A stretch of 48,683 nt of DNA from JBFKMV01 sp041629655 (GTDB taxonomy: Bacteria > Acidobacteriota > Polarisedimenticolia > Polarisedimenticolales > Polarisedimenticolaceae). The notes under the pieces were generated by a model. It saw only the letters and a list, made by a program, of their open reading frames with translations, was not told the origin of the DNA and did no database searches. Each line of letters opens with the position of its first letter. Position 1 is the first letter of the stretch. Where the stretch lies: NCBI GenBank assembly GCA_041629655.1, contig JBFKMV010000014.1, forward strand, positions 1 through 48,683. Direction: 5' to 3'. Of this stretch, positions 1 through 7,803 are shown piece by piece. Position numbers and translations under genes: made by a program.

Positions 1-536
1 CCGCGCACGTGCAGCTCGTAGATCACCGAGTCGGCGAGGTGTATTGCCGGCGGGCGATCGTCGCCCCAGTCGAAGTCGTCCTCGTTCAGCACGGAACGCC
101 GCGGCCGCACGAGCCGCTCGAGCGGCCCCGGGGTCGCGTCCAGCTCCGTCTGTTGCCAGGCCTCGGCGCCGGCCACGACCCGGGCGTAGGGGTCGACCAG
201 CAGCCGCGTGCGCCGGAACCGGTGGCCGGCGCGAGTGTCGTGCGGACCGTCGAAGCGCCACGCGTACTCGAGCGTCGCGCCGGGGGCTCCCTCGACCAGC
301 ACGTGCCACACGTCGCCGGTGCGGTTGCGTTGCGGGTCGAGCCGGATCTCGACCCGCAATCCGCGCGGCCGGAACAGCACCAGGCTGACCGCCGTGGCGT
401 GCCGGCCGAACACGGCGAAGTTGACGCCCTCGGGCCGGCGCGACGCCCCGAGCGGCTGCGGCCGGCCGCGTCCCGTGACGGGCCGCGGGGACGGGGTCTC
501 CAGGCGGTACGTCCTGCGGATCGGTTTCACACCCAT
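1..536 (-). CDS. glgX: Glycogen debranching enzyme GlgX/isoamylase type, N-terminal part (cut by window edge)
   Basis: Only the first about 178 codons are present; the rest lies beyond the left edge. Read on the minus strand from ATG at 536 the protein begins MGVKPIRRTYRLETPSPRP. It contains EGVNFAVFGRHATAVSLVLF, the start of the N-terminal CBM48 beta-sandwich of GlgX/TreX enzymes, and DPYARVVAG, and ends in DSVIYELHVRG, the first strand of the GH13 catalytic barrel. The family hydrolyses alpha-1,6 branches of glycogen or limit dextrin. The catalytic residues are outside the window, so activity cannot be judged. It follows the antiporter gene on the same strand after a 52-nt gap, with only a weak GAG-type ribosome site, and may be the third gene of an operon starting at 2512. 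Confidence 0.85.
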   Translation of the reverse strand, partial: MGVKPIRRTYRLETPSPRPVTGRGRPQPLGASRRPEGVNFAVFGRHATAVSLVLFRPRGLRVEIRLDPQRNRTGDVWHVLVEGAPGATLEYAWRFDGPHDTRAGHRFRRTRLLVDPYARVVAGAEAWQQTELDATPGPLERLVRPRRSVLNEDDFDWGDDRPPAIHLADSVIYELHVR

Positions 537-588
537 CGCTCGGCCTCGTCGTCGACCCGGTTCGCCCGGATCATGCCACGGATCCGGC

Positions 589-1656
589 CTACCCGGGCCG
601 CGTCATCACGAACTGCAGCACGACGTAGGCCAGGTAGAGCGCGATCAGCGGCACGCCCTGCCAGCGCCGGAAGTGCCCCCGGGCCGTCGCGCCGACGATG
701 AACAGCCGGAACAGCACCAGGATCAGCAGCATCGCGGGCAGATGCAGCAGCAGCGCGATCTCCGGCACCGGGGTGCCCTGCTCCAGGATCGGCAGCGGGG
801 CCGCGGCCGCCGAGGCCCCGATCACGAACAGCACGTTCAACACGTCGGCCCCGATCACGTTGCCGACCAGCAGCTCGCGGTGGCCACGGTACAGGCTCGT
901 CATTCCGATCACGAGCTCGGGCAGCGAGGTGCCCAGCGCGACCAGCGTCCCCGCGATCACGATCTTGGGCACCTGCCAGTGCACCTCGGCCAGCTCGGTG
1001 ACGTTCAGGATCAGCACGCGGCTGGAGAGCAGCACGAACACCAGCGCCACCACGATCAGCAGCACCAGCCGCAGCGCCGGCGCCGACTCGCGACGGCTGA
1101 CCGGCTCGCCCTCGGCGATCGCGAACGGTTCGCCGAACGGGTGCTGCCGGCTCCAGCGCACCGAGATCACCAGGTACCCGACCAGCAACACCAGCAGCAG
1201 CAGGCCGACCGGCCGCCCCAGCCGCGCCGCGTCGCCGACGGCGAGCCAGGCGCCGTAGCACAGCGCGGCCAACAGCGCCCCGGAGCCGAACTGCACCCAA
1301 CCCTGGCGTGCCAGCACGAAGCGATCCGCGGGCAGCACCGCGATCAAGCATCCCAGGCCGAAGATCAGACCCGTGTCGGCGATGATCGAGCCGATCGCGT
1401 TTCCCAGCGCCAGCCCGGGCTGCCCCGACCACGCGGCGACCACCGACACCGCGCACTCCGGGCTGGTCGTGCCCAGCGAGACGATCGTCGCCCCGATGAT
1501 CACCTTCGAGATGCCGAGGCGGTAGGCCAGGCCCGACGCGCCGTCCACCAGCCAGTCGGCGCTCTTGCCCAGCACGGCGATCGACAGCGCGGTCACCAGC
1601 AGCAGCTGCCACTGCGGCAGGCCGGTGAACAGCTGGGGCGGGATCAGGTGGTCCAT
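589..1656 (-). CDS. CaCA-family sodium/calcium (cation) antiporter, YrbG-like
   Basis: A 355-residue polytopic inner-membrane protein. It has the two inverted alpha repeats of the Ca2+:cation antiporter superfamily. The first carries GTTSPECAVS followed by GNAIGSIIADTGLIFG; the second carries GTSLPELVIG followed by GNVIGADVLNVLFVIG. The acidic residues in the two (T/S)SPE-type motifs are the expected ion ligands. About ten hydrophobic segments surround a charged cytoplasmic loop near residues 165-190 (RWSRQHPFGEPFAIAEGE), the usual layout for bacterial members of 320-370 residues. The start ATG lies one base after the TGA of the upstream dehydrogenase, so translation is probably coupled. The exchanged ion cannot be told from sequence: Na+/Ca2+ is the family default, K+ or H+ possible. 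Confidence 0.9.
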   Translation of the reverse strand: MDHLIPPQLFTGLPQWQLLLVTALSIAVLGKSADWLVDGASGLAYRLGISKVIIGATIVSLGTTSPECAVSVVAAWSGQPGLALGNAIGSIIADTGLIFGLGCLIAVLPADRFVLARQGWVQFGSGALLAALCYGAWLAVGDAARLGRPVGLLLLVLLVGYLVISVRWSRQHPFGEPFAIAEGEPVSRRESAPALRLVLLIVVALVFVLLSSRVLILNVTELAEVHWQVPKIVIAGTLVALGTSLPELVIGMTSLYRGHRELLVGNVIGADVLNVLFVIGASAAAAPLPILEQGTPVPEIALLLHLPAMLLILVLFRLFIVGATARGHFRRWQGVPLIALYLAYVVLQFVMTRPG

Positions 1657-1657
1657 G

Positions 1658-2512
1658 TCACCAGGAGTAGAAGCCCCGGCCGCTCTTCTTGCCCAGCTGC
1701 CCCTCGGCGACCATCCGGCGCAGGATCTCCGGCGGACGGAACGCCTCCGACCGCAGCTCGCGATGGAGGTGCTCGGCGATCGCCAGCCGCACGTCGAGGC
1801 CGACCAGGTCCGTCAGCCGCAGCGGTCCCATCGGATGCCGGTAGCCGAGCGTCATCGCCTTGTCGATGTCCTCGGCCGAGGCGACGTCCTGCTCCAGCAT
1901 CCGCATCGCCTCGAGACCCAGCACCAGGCCCAGGCGGCTCGACGCGAAACCCGGCGAGTCGCGCACCACGATCGGCTGCTTGCCCATCCGGCGCCCGGTC
2001 TCCACGGCGAGGTCCAGCGTGGCGTCGTCGGTCTCCGCACCGCGAACCACCTCGAGCAGCGGCATCAGGTGGACCGGGTTGAAGAAGTGCATGCCGACGA
2101 CGCGCGCGGGCCGCGCGGTGGCCCCGGCGATCTCGCCGACCGGCAGCGACGAGGTGTTGGTCGCCAGCACCGCGCCGGTCGGGGCCGCCGCGTCGATGCG
2201 CCGGAACACCTCGCGCTTGAGCTCGATCGACTCGGGCACCGCCTCGACGACCAGGTCGGAGTCCGCGGCCGCAGCCTCGAGGTCCGGGGCCGCGTGCACG
2301 TGCGCCAGCGCGGCTTCACGCTGCTCGGCGGTGAGCTTGCCCTTCTCGACGCCCTTGTCCAGGTTGGCGCGGATCGCGGCCAGCCCGGCCTCGATCCGCT
2401 CCCGCGAAACGTCGTGCAGCCGCACCTCGATGCCGGCCGCGGCCGCGACCTGCGCGATGCCGTGCCCCATCGTGCCGGCGCCGACGACCGTCGCGCGGCG
2501 AACCTCGTTCAT
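1658..2512 (-). CDS. 3-hydroxyacyl-CoA (3-hydroxybutyryl-CoA) dehydrogenase
   Basis: A 284-residue NAD-dependent dehydrogenase of the Hbd/PaaH type, which oxidises (S)-3-hydroxyacyl-CoA to 3-ketoacyl-CoA. The N-terminal Rossmann motif is VVGAGTMGHGIAQ. The catalytic region contains NTSSLPVGEI and the HFFNPVHLMPLLEVV signature with its catalytic His. The C-terminal dimerisation domain contains DSPGFASSRL and GYRHPMGPL and ends GKKSGRGFYSW, typical of the family. The frame is open to 2629, but ATG 2512 is preceded by AAGGAGG eight bases upstream and gives the normal length. It is first of a likely three-gene minus-strand unit. A second hydroxyacyl-CoA dehydrogenase domain is encoded divergently at 3134, so this locus is devoted partly to acyl-CoA metabolism. 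Confidence 0.93.
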   Translation of the reverse strand: MNEVRRATVVGAGTMGHGIAQVAAAAGIEVRLHDVSRERIEAGLAAIRANLDKGVEKGKLTAEQREAALAHVHAAPDLEAAAADSDLVVEAVPESIELKREVFRRIDAAAPTGAVLATNTSSLPVGEIAGATARPARVVGMHFFNPVHLMPLLEVVRGAETDDATLDLAVETGRRMGKQPIVVRDSPGFASSRLGLVLGLEAMRMLEQDVASAEDIDKAMTLGYRHPMGPLRLTDLVGLDVRLAIAEHLHRELRSEAFRPPEILRRMVAEGQLGKKSGRGFYSW

Positions 2513-2551
2513 CGGGTCGTCCTCCTTGCGGGCCCGGACTCGGGACGCGGC

Positions 2552-2580
2552 AGCATATTGGTTCCACCGGGGACGGTCAA
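2552..2580 (-). promoter_or_regulatory. Sigma-70 promoter of the 3-hydroxyacyl-CoA dehydrogenase gene
   Basis: On the minus strand TTGACC (2580-2575) and TATGCT (2557-2552) are separated by exactly 17 bases. The start codon at 2512 follows after a leader of about 33 bases containing AAGGAGG. This is the best matched -35/-10 pair in the window. Confidence 0.7.
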
Positions 2581-2609
2581 ACCCGGCGCGGGGACGCGCG
2601 CGGTCGGAG

Positions 2610-2615
2610 TAGAAT
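2610..2615 (+). promoter_or_regulatory. -10 element (TAGAAT) of a probably leaderless gene
   Basis: TAGAAT ends six bases before the GTG start at 2622, so transcription should begin at or next to the start codon. No ribosome binding site lies between. I see no good -35 match. Confidence 0.45.
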
Positions 2616-2621
2616 CCGCCG

Positions 2622-3023
2622 GTGTTCACCGCGGTCCAGGTCGTGCACCTGCTGCTCTACGCCGGCGCCGTGGCCGGCGGGATGCTGATCCTGCTCGCCG
2701 GCGCCCGCGAGCGGCGCGGCGACCTGGAAGCCGCGCGGCGACTCGCGCGGCACGGCGGCTTCGCGATGGCCGGGTGCACGCTGGCCGCGGTGCCGACCGG
2801 AGTCGCATGGCTGGCGCTGCTTCCCGCTCCGGTCCGCGAACGGCTGCTCGGCGCCGACGCCGCGGCCACGATCGGCTTGACGCTCGGCAGCGGCCTGGCG
2901 GTGCTGGCCGGTTTCGTCGGCCTGCTGGCCGGGCTGTCCGGAAAGCCCCGGCCGGGCGGTTGGTTCGCCGCCGCGCTGCTGGCCGTCGCGCTCGCCGTGG
3001 TGCTCTCCGCGGCCGCCCGGTAA
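2622..3023 (+). CDS. Small four-helix membrane protein of unknown function
   Basis: 133 residues, GTG start, with four hydrophobic segments (about residues 4-26, 45-66, 78-105 and 112-131) separated by short Arg-rich loops such as GARERRGDLEAARRLARHGG. I do not recognise the family; the length and spacing resemble small DUF2269-like or CopD-like integral membrane proteins, but no signature residue supports either. It is divergent from the dehydrogenase at 2512 and precedes the beta-oxidation fusion gene by 110 bases. The start sits six bases after a TAGAAT hexamer, which favours a leaderless transcript. Confidence 0.6.
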   Translation: MFTAVQVVHLLLYAGAVAGGMLILLAGARERRGDLEAARRLARHGGFAMAGCTLAAVPTGVAWLALLPAPVRERLLGADAAATIGLTLGSGLAVLAGFVGLLAGLSGKPRPGGWFAAALLAVALAVVLSAAAR

Positions 3024-3073
3024 ACGTGGCCTCCGGGGTCCGCGAGCGGGCGGAACGCGGTCGGCGAGGCTGC

Positions 3074-3079
3074 TAGACT
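3074..3079 (+). promoter_or_regulatory. Candidate -10 element upstream of the beta-oxidation fusion gene
   Basis: TAGACT lies 54 bases before ATG 3134. The implied leader carries GAGGAG just upstream of the start. No convincing -35. Confidence 0.35.
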
Positions 3080-3133
3080 GTGCCCGGATCCGCATTCGCA
3101 CGGTACGTTTCGATCCGGGGAACGAGGAGCGAG

Positions 3134-5182
3134 ATGAGCGCGAGCAAACAGGGAGTGTTTCGTCGTCTGGCGGTGATCGGTGCGGGGAACATGGGCAGCG
3201 GGATCGCGCAGAAGATGGCCACCGAGGGCTTCTCGGTGGTGCTGGTCGACCTGGCCGATTCCCAGGTCCAGCGCGGCCTGGGGATCATCGACAAGACGCT
3301 GGCCGAGGGCGTCGAGCGCAGGATCTTCTCGCCCGACCAGGCCGCGGCGATCCGCGGGCGCGTTCACGGCACTACCGACTGGAAGGAGCTCGGCGACGTC
3401 GATCTGGTCGTCGAGGCGGTGTTCGAGGACGAGAAGGTCAAGCTGGACGTGTTCCGCCGGCTCGACGAGGTGTGCGGCGCTTCGACGGTGCTGGCCACCA
3501 ACACCTCGTCGCTGTACGTCTCGCGGCTGGCCGCCGCCACCGCGAAGCCCGAGCGCGTGCTCGGACTGCACTACTTCTATCACCCGGCCAAGAACCGGCT
3601 GGTCGAGGTCGTGCCCGGCGAGCGGACCGATCCCGCCGCCGTGAAGCGCGCCTGGGCGCTCAACGAGCAGCTGGGCAAGACGCCGATCCACTCCGAGGAC
3701 CGGCCCGGCTTCGTGGTCAACCGGTTCTTCGTGCCCTGGCTCAACGAGGCGGTGCGGTTGCTGGAGGAGGGCGTGGCCGACATCCCGACCATCGAGGCGG
3801 CCTGCAAGCAGACCTTCGGGGTCGGGATGGGACCGTTCGAGCTGATGAACGTCACCGGCGTGCCGATCGCGCTGCACGCCGCGACGACGCTGGGTGCCGA
3901 GCTGGGGCGGTTCTACGCGCCCGCGCGGCGGTTGGCGGACCAGGTCCGGTCCGAGGATCCCTGGCCGCTCCACGGCGACCCCGACGAATCGAAGTTCGCC
4001 GCGGTCGAGCGGCGCATGCTGGCCGTGGTGTTCTACGTCGCCGCCGCGCTGGTCGACGAGGGCGTCGGCACGCTGGAGGACGCCGACATCGGCGCCCGCG
4101 TCGGGCTGCGCTGGCCCAAGGGTCCGTTCGAGATGATGAACCGACGCGGCGTGGCCGAGTCGGCCAAGCAGGTGCAGGAGCTGACCGCGCGCTGGGAGCT
4201 GCCGATGCCGGCGCTGCTCGCGCAGCGCGCCGCCGCGGGCAAGCCGTTCGCCTTCCGGCTCGTGCGCTCGGAGATCAAGGACGGCATCGCGACGCTGACA
4301 CTGAACCGGCCCGATGCCATGAACGCCCTGAACGAGGAGCTGGTCGGCCAGCTCGCCGCGGCGTTCCACGCGGCGGCGCAGGACCCCGCGGTGCGCGGGA
4401 TCGTGATCGCCGGTGCGGGCAAGGGCTTCATCGCCGGAGCGGACATCCGCTTCTTCGTGCGCAACATGAAGGCCAAGACGCTCGACAAGATCGTCGAGTT
4501 CACCCAGGCCGGCCACGAGCTGCTGAACGCGATCGAGTCCTGTCCCAAGCCGGTCGTGGCGCGGATGCACGGCCTGACGCTGGGCGGCGGGCTGGAGCTG
4601 GCCCTGGCCTGTCACCGCATCGTGGCCTCGGACAAGGCGGTGCTCTCGTTCCCCGAGACCGGCATCGGCATCTACCCCGGTCTCGGCGGCACACAGCGCA
4701 CGACGCGGCGCGTCGGCGTCGGCCTGGCCAAGTGGCTCGTCTTCACCGGCCAGATGCTGGGCGCCGGGGAGGCCGCGCGGATCGGCCTGGTGGACGCGGC
4801 GGTGCCGCCCGACAAGCTGGACGAGGCGGTCCGCGAGGCGATCCAGGCCGGACCCGTGCGCGAGCGACGGCCGGCCGAGGTGCCGGAGAGCCACCGCGCA
4901 CTGGCCGCCCTGTTCGGCGAACACGACGCGGACGCGCTGCGCGAGGGCAAGGCCGACGTCGGCGAGGACGCCGCGCTGGGCAAGGCGCTGAAGAAGGTCG
5001 GGTTCAAGGCGCCGGTCGCGTTGCGCCTGGCGGGCCAGCTGATCGAGCGCGGCGCCGACAAGCCGCTGGCCGAGGGCCTGCGGATGGAGCTCGAGCACCT
5101 GACCGAGATCTTCTCGACCCACGACGCCTTCGAGGGCCTGTCGACGCTGGGCCGGAAACGTCCGGAGTTCCTGGGCCGCTGA
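3134..5182 (+). CDS. Bifunctional 3-hydroxyacyl-CoA dehydrogenase / enoyl-CoA hydratase fusion
   Basis: 682 residues, start chosen at ATG 3134 behind GAGGAG. Residues about 10-190 are the NAD-binding domain (VIGAGNMGSGIAQ, NTSSLYVSRL, then HYFYHPAKNRLVEVVPG in place of the usual HFFNP). Residues about 190-385 hold two helical C-terminal domains (DRPGFVVNRFF, GVGMGPFELMN, LRWPKGPFEMMN). Residues about 390-680 are a crotonase domain with oxyanion-hole segment GKGFIAGADIRFF, GGGLELALACH with the first catalytic Glu, and FPETGIGIYPGLGGTQR with the second. Dehydrogenase-then-hydratase is the reverse of E. coli FadB/FadJ and matches fusion enzymes known from archaeal and some bacterial crotonyl-CoA pathways. 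It should hydrate enoyl-CoA and oxidise the product. The rhomboid gene follows after four bases. Confidence 0.9.
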   Translation: MSASKQGVFRRLAVIGAGNMGSGIAQKMATEGFSVVLVDLADSQVQRGLGIIDKTLAEGVERRIFSPDQAAAIRGRVHGTTDWKELGDVDLVVEAVFEDEKVKLDVFRRLDEVCGASTVLATNTSSLYVSRLAAATAKPERVLGLHYFYHPAKNRLVEVVPGERTDPAAVKRAWALNEQLGKTPIHSEDRPGFVVNRFFVPWLNEAVRLLEEGVADIPTIEAACKQTFGVGMGPFELMNVTGVPIALHAATTLGAELGRFYAPARRLADQVRSEDPWPLHGDPDESKFAAVERRMLAVVFYVAAALVDEGVGTLEDADIGARVGLRWPKGPFEMMNRRGVAESAKQVQELTARWELPMPALLAQRAAAGKPFAFRLVRSEIKDGIATLTLNRPDAMNALNEELVGQLAAAFHAAAQDPAVRGIVIAGAGKGFIAGADIRFFVRNMKAKTLDKIVEFTQAGHELLNAIESCPKPVVARMHGLTLGGGLELALACHRIVASDKAVLSFPETGIGIYPGLGGTQRTTRRVGVGLAKWLVFTGQMLGAGEAARIGLVDAAVPPDKLDEAVREAIQAGPVRERRPAEVPESHRALAALFGEHDADALREGKADVGEDAALGKALKKVGFKAPVALRLAGQLIERGADKPLAEGLRMELEHLTEIFSTHDAFEGLSTLGRKRPEFLGR

Positions 5183-5186
5183 TCCG

Positions 5187-6167
5187 GTGGGCGAAGACGG
5201 CGGCAAGAGCCTGCTCGATCGCGCCGTGGACCTGGCGGCGCAGCTGCTCGACGCCGTCGGCCTGAACGGGTCGCGCCTGCGCTGGAAGTGGAACCGGCGC
5301 AAGCTGCGGCTGAGCGAGACCGGCGCCCAGGCCTCGGTGTTCATGCGCTCGGCCACCGCGAAGCACAAGATGTGCCCGAGCTGCCGCGCGCTGGTCGCGC
5401 GCTCCGCCGCCAGCTGCCCCGAGTGCGGCACGGGCCTGGCCCGCGTGCGCGCGCCGGGCGTCGGTCGCCTGCTGGCCAACGTGTTCCCCGGCGCGACCGC
5501 GACGACCTCGCTGCTGCTGCTGGTCAACGGCGTGCTGTTCCTGTTGATGCTGATGGACGCGTTTCGGGGCGGGCGCGGCGTCGGGCTGTTCTCGTCGTTC
5601 GGCGGCGAGATCTTCATGAAGTACGGGGCGGTGTGGAATGTGGCGGTGTTCGACTTCGGCCAGTGGTGGCGCCTGGCGACGGCGATGTTCCTGCACGGCG
5701 GCCTGCTGCATTTCGGGTTCAACTCGTACGTGCTGCTGAACCTCGGCCCCCTGGTCGAGAACGAGTACGGCACCGAACGGTTCTGGCTCGTCTACCTGGC
5801 ATCGGGCTTCTTCGGCAACCTGGTCCACGTCGTGCTGTCGCCCTACCCGGTCGTCGGGGCCTCGGGCGCGATCTGCGGCATGGTCGGGCTGCTGCTGGCG
5901 TTCGGCTCGCGCGTCAGGACCGGCAGCGCGCTGATGCTGCGCTCGGCGATGGTGCGCTTCTCGGTGATGATCCTGGTGATCAGCCTGCTGCCCGGCGTGA
6001 GCTGGCAGGCGCACCTGGGCGGGTTCCTGACCGGGCTGGGACTCGGCTGGATCCTGCCCACCGGGCAGTTCCGCGGCAAGGAGACGCAGACCGCCTGGCA
6101 GCTGCTCGCGCTCGCCGGGGTGCTGCTGGTGCTGTTCTGCTTCTACCGGCTGGCGCGACCGGCGTGA
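5187..6167 (+). CDS. Rhomboid-family intramembrane serine protease with N-terminal zinc ribbon
   Basis: 326 residues, GTG start four bases after the previous stop. Residues about 65-90 form a zinc ribbon (CPSCRALVA...CPEC). The membrane core (about 100-325) has the rhomboid features: MFLHGGLLHFGFN after TM2, GASGAICG with catalytic Ser226, and QAHLGGFLTG with catalytic His276. Rhomboids cleave transmembrane helices of substrate proteins within the inner membrane. A basic N-terminal stretch (RWKWNRRKLRL, about residues 31-42) precedes the ribbon and is presumably cytoplasmic. It shares a transcript with the flanking genes, but the substrate cannot be inferred. Confidence in protease class is high because both dyad residues are in place. 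Confidence 0.9.
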   Translation: MGEDGGKSLLDRAVDLAAQLLDAVGLNGSRLRWKWNRRKLRLSETGAQASVFMRSATAKHKMCPSCRALVARSAASCPECGTGLARVRAPGVGRLLANVFPGATATTSLLLLVNGVLFLLMLMDAFRGGRGVGLFSSFGGEIFMKYGAVWNVAVFDFGQWWRLATAMFLHGGLLHFGFNSYVLLNLGPLVENEYGTERFWLVYLASGFFGNLVHVVLSPYPVVGASGAICGMVGLLLAFGSRVRTGSALMLRSAMVRFSVMILVISLLPGVSWQAHLGGFLTGLGLGWILPTGQFRGKETQTAWQLLALAGVLLVLFCFYRLARPA

Positions 6168-7135
6168 TCCGCTACGGCCTGGCCGGGCTCGGCGTGCACG
6201 GGATGCGCTACGCGCGTCACCTGCTGGCCGGCGACGTACCCGGCGCGCGACTGGCCGCCGTGTGCCGGCGCGACGAGGCGGCGGGCCGGGAGCTCGCGGA
6301 GCAACACGGCGTGCGTTACCTGGCGGACTTGGCGCAGCTCGCGCGACAGGTCGACGCGGTGATCCTGGTGCTGCCTCCGGACCGGCACCCGCAGGCCGCG
6401 CTGGCCTGCCTCGATGCCGGAACACCGGTCCTCGTGGAGAAGCCGCTCGCGTCCGACGCCGCGTCGGCCCGGAAAGTGGCGCACGCCGTCGCCCGCACCG
6501 GCGTGCCGCTGATGGTCGCGCACACGCTGCGCTTCGACGCCGTCGTGCGGTCGCTCCGCGACGAGATCGAGGGTCTCGGCGCGCTGCGCATGATCGCGAT
6601 CAACCAGCGCTTCGAGCCGCTGCACCGCTCCTGGATCGACACGCCCGGCCCGGGCGGCATCCTGGTCAACACCGCGGTCCACGGCTTCGACCTGCTGCGT
6701 TTCCTCTCCGGCAGCGAGCCCGTCTCCGTGCAGGCCGAGACGGGCCGCGCCGTCAGCGAACGCACCGAGGACCAGCTCGCCGCCGTGGTGCGCCTCGAGC
6801 CCGGCGGCATCCTGGCCACCCTGGACAACTCGCGCGCCACCGCGGGGCGCTCGGGACGGATCGAGGTCGCCGGCGAGCGCGGCCAGGTCACGGGCGATCA
6901 CGTGCTGCGCACGCTGCGACGCGTGCGCGGTCGCGACGAGATCGAACTCGGTCCGCTACCCGACTCCCCCACCGTGCCGGCCGTGCTGCGGCACTTCACG
7001 GAGTGCCTGGAGCAGCGGCGGACGCCGGAGGTCACCGTGGCCGACGGCGTCGCCGCCGTCGAGATGCTGGAGGCGGCACGGCGATCGGCGGAGACCGGGC
7101 GACGGACGAGGCTGGACGAGATCCGGGCGGGCTGA
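6164..7135 (+). CDS. Gfo/Idh/MocA-family NAD(P)-dependent oxidoreductase
   Basis: 323 residues. The GTG start overlaps the rhomboid stop as GTGA, a classic coupled junction. The N-terminal Rossmann fold starts YGLAGLGVHGMRYARHLL; VLPPDRHPQAALACLDAGTP and the family signature VEKPLA follow near residue 92. The C-terminal half-barrel carries GPGGILVNTAVHGFDLLRFL, where the conserved His of the substrate pocket sits. Members oxidise or reduce sugars, inositols and related polyols, and substrate prediction from sequence alone is unreliable. It ends nine bases from the convergent gene at 7144. Confidence 0.85.
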   Translation: MIRYGLAGLGVHGMRYARHLLAGDVPGARLAAVCRRDEAAGRELAEQHGVRYLADLAQLARQVDAVILVLPPDRHPQAALACLDAGTPVLVEKPLASDAASARKVAHAVARTGVPLMVAHTLRFDAVVRSLRDEIEGLGALRMIAINQRFEPLHRSWIDTPGPGGILVNTAVHGFDLLRFLSGSEPVSVQAETGRAVSERTEDQLAAVVRLEPGGILATLDNSRATAGRSGRIEVAGERGQVTGDHVLRTLRRVRGRDEIELGPLPDSPTVPAVLRHFTECLEQRRTPEVTVADGVAAVEMLEAARRSAETGRRTRLDEIRAG

Positions 7136-7143
7136 CTCCACGC

Positions 7144-7725
7144 TCAGTCGACGGTCTCCTCGAACACCCCGCCGTAGATCTCGCGCCGCTCCAGGACGCC
7201 GCCGGCGGCATCCAGACGCACCAGTTCGGTGCGGGTGTGGTGGCGCACCAGTCCGGGGGCGTGCTGCTCCTCCCGGGTCGTCACCAGCACGTGGACGTGG
7301 TCCGGGTCGTCGGACTCGATCGGCACCACGCCGGGCACCGCGTAGTCGGCCAGGTTGCGGCCCTCGAAGCCGGCCAGCTTCACCGACCACTCCACCGGGA
7401 CTTCTTGCCGCAGCGTGAGGCCGGACTCGCGGGACAGCCCGACCACGTACACCGCGTCGTACCCGCGGAGCTCCACCGAGTCGTGGTTGCACTTCATCCC
7501 GTGGACCTGGAACGACGGCAGCTCCAGGCTCAGCGGCGGCGCCAGCCCTTCCGGACCGCCCACGAACGTCACCGTCAGCACGTGGCCCGGCGTCGGCACG
7601 GAGAGCCCGTTCCACTGGTGGGCCAGGTAGCCGCGGCCCGTGCAGAAGTAGCCGTCGCTGTCCGCCAGCGCGACGCCCGATGCGACGAGCAGTCCCAGGA
7701 CGACCGGCAGGGCCTTGATGCGCAT
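7144..7725 (-). CDS. Secreted protein of unknown function
   Basis: 193 residues with a clear Sec signal peptide (MRIKALPVVLGLLVASGVALA, cleavage near ALA-DS). The mature part begins DGYFCTGRGYLAHQW and contains two Cys residues, a central HVLTVTFVGGPEGLAPPLSL strand-rich segment and many His/Asp residues (DDPDHVHVLVTT). I recognise no family. The start is preceded by GGGGAGG about seven bases upstream. It is divergent from the M3 peptidase gene and convergent with the oxidoreductase gene. Confidence 0.7.
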   Translation of the reverse strand: MRIKALPVVLGLLVASGVALADSDGYFCTGRGYLAHQWNGLSVPTPGHVLTVTFVGGPEGLAPPLSLELPSFQVHGMKCNHDSVELRGYDAVYVVGLSRESGLTLRQEVPVEWSVKLAGFEGRNLADYAVPGVVPIESDDPDHVHVLVTTREEQHAPGLVRHHTRTELVRLDAAGGVLERREIYGGVFEETVD

Positions 7726-7743
7726 CGTCGAGCCTCCCCTGCC

Positions 7744-7771
7744 AATGTAGGCCGAATCCGTCGCCGTACAA
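7744..7771 (-). promoter_or_regulatory. Candidate promoter of the secreted protein at 7725
   Basis: Minus strand TTGTAC (7771-7766), 16-base spacer, TACATT (7749-7744), followed by the GGGGAGG site and ATG at 7725. Confidence 0.45.
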
Positions 7772-7789
7772 GACGGGCCCGCGGCCTGC

Positions 7790-7795
7790 TAGAAT
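7790..7795 (+). promoter_or_regulatory. -10 element (TAGAAT) of the M3 peptidase gene, probably leaderless
   Basis: TAGAAT is followed by eight C-only bases and then ATG 7804. No purine-rich ribosome site is possible in this gap, so the message is likely leaderless. Confidence 0.5.
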
Positions 7796-7803
7796 CCCCC
7801 CCC

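Noticed and set aside
208..2082. 624-residue plus-strand ORF over the antiporter and dehydrogenase
   Set aside because: Composition is low complexity (His/Gln/Arg-rich) and the minus strand carries clear family signatures.
2657..5773. Very long open frame on the minus strand opposite the fusion gene and rhomboid
   Set aside because: Its translation is Arg/Ala/Gln-rich without domain signatures, and it is a GC-driven shadow of the plus-strand genes. The same holds for 7789..9822, 12238..14202, 18534..20483, 34886..37003 and similar.
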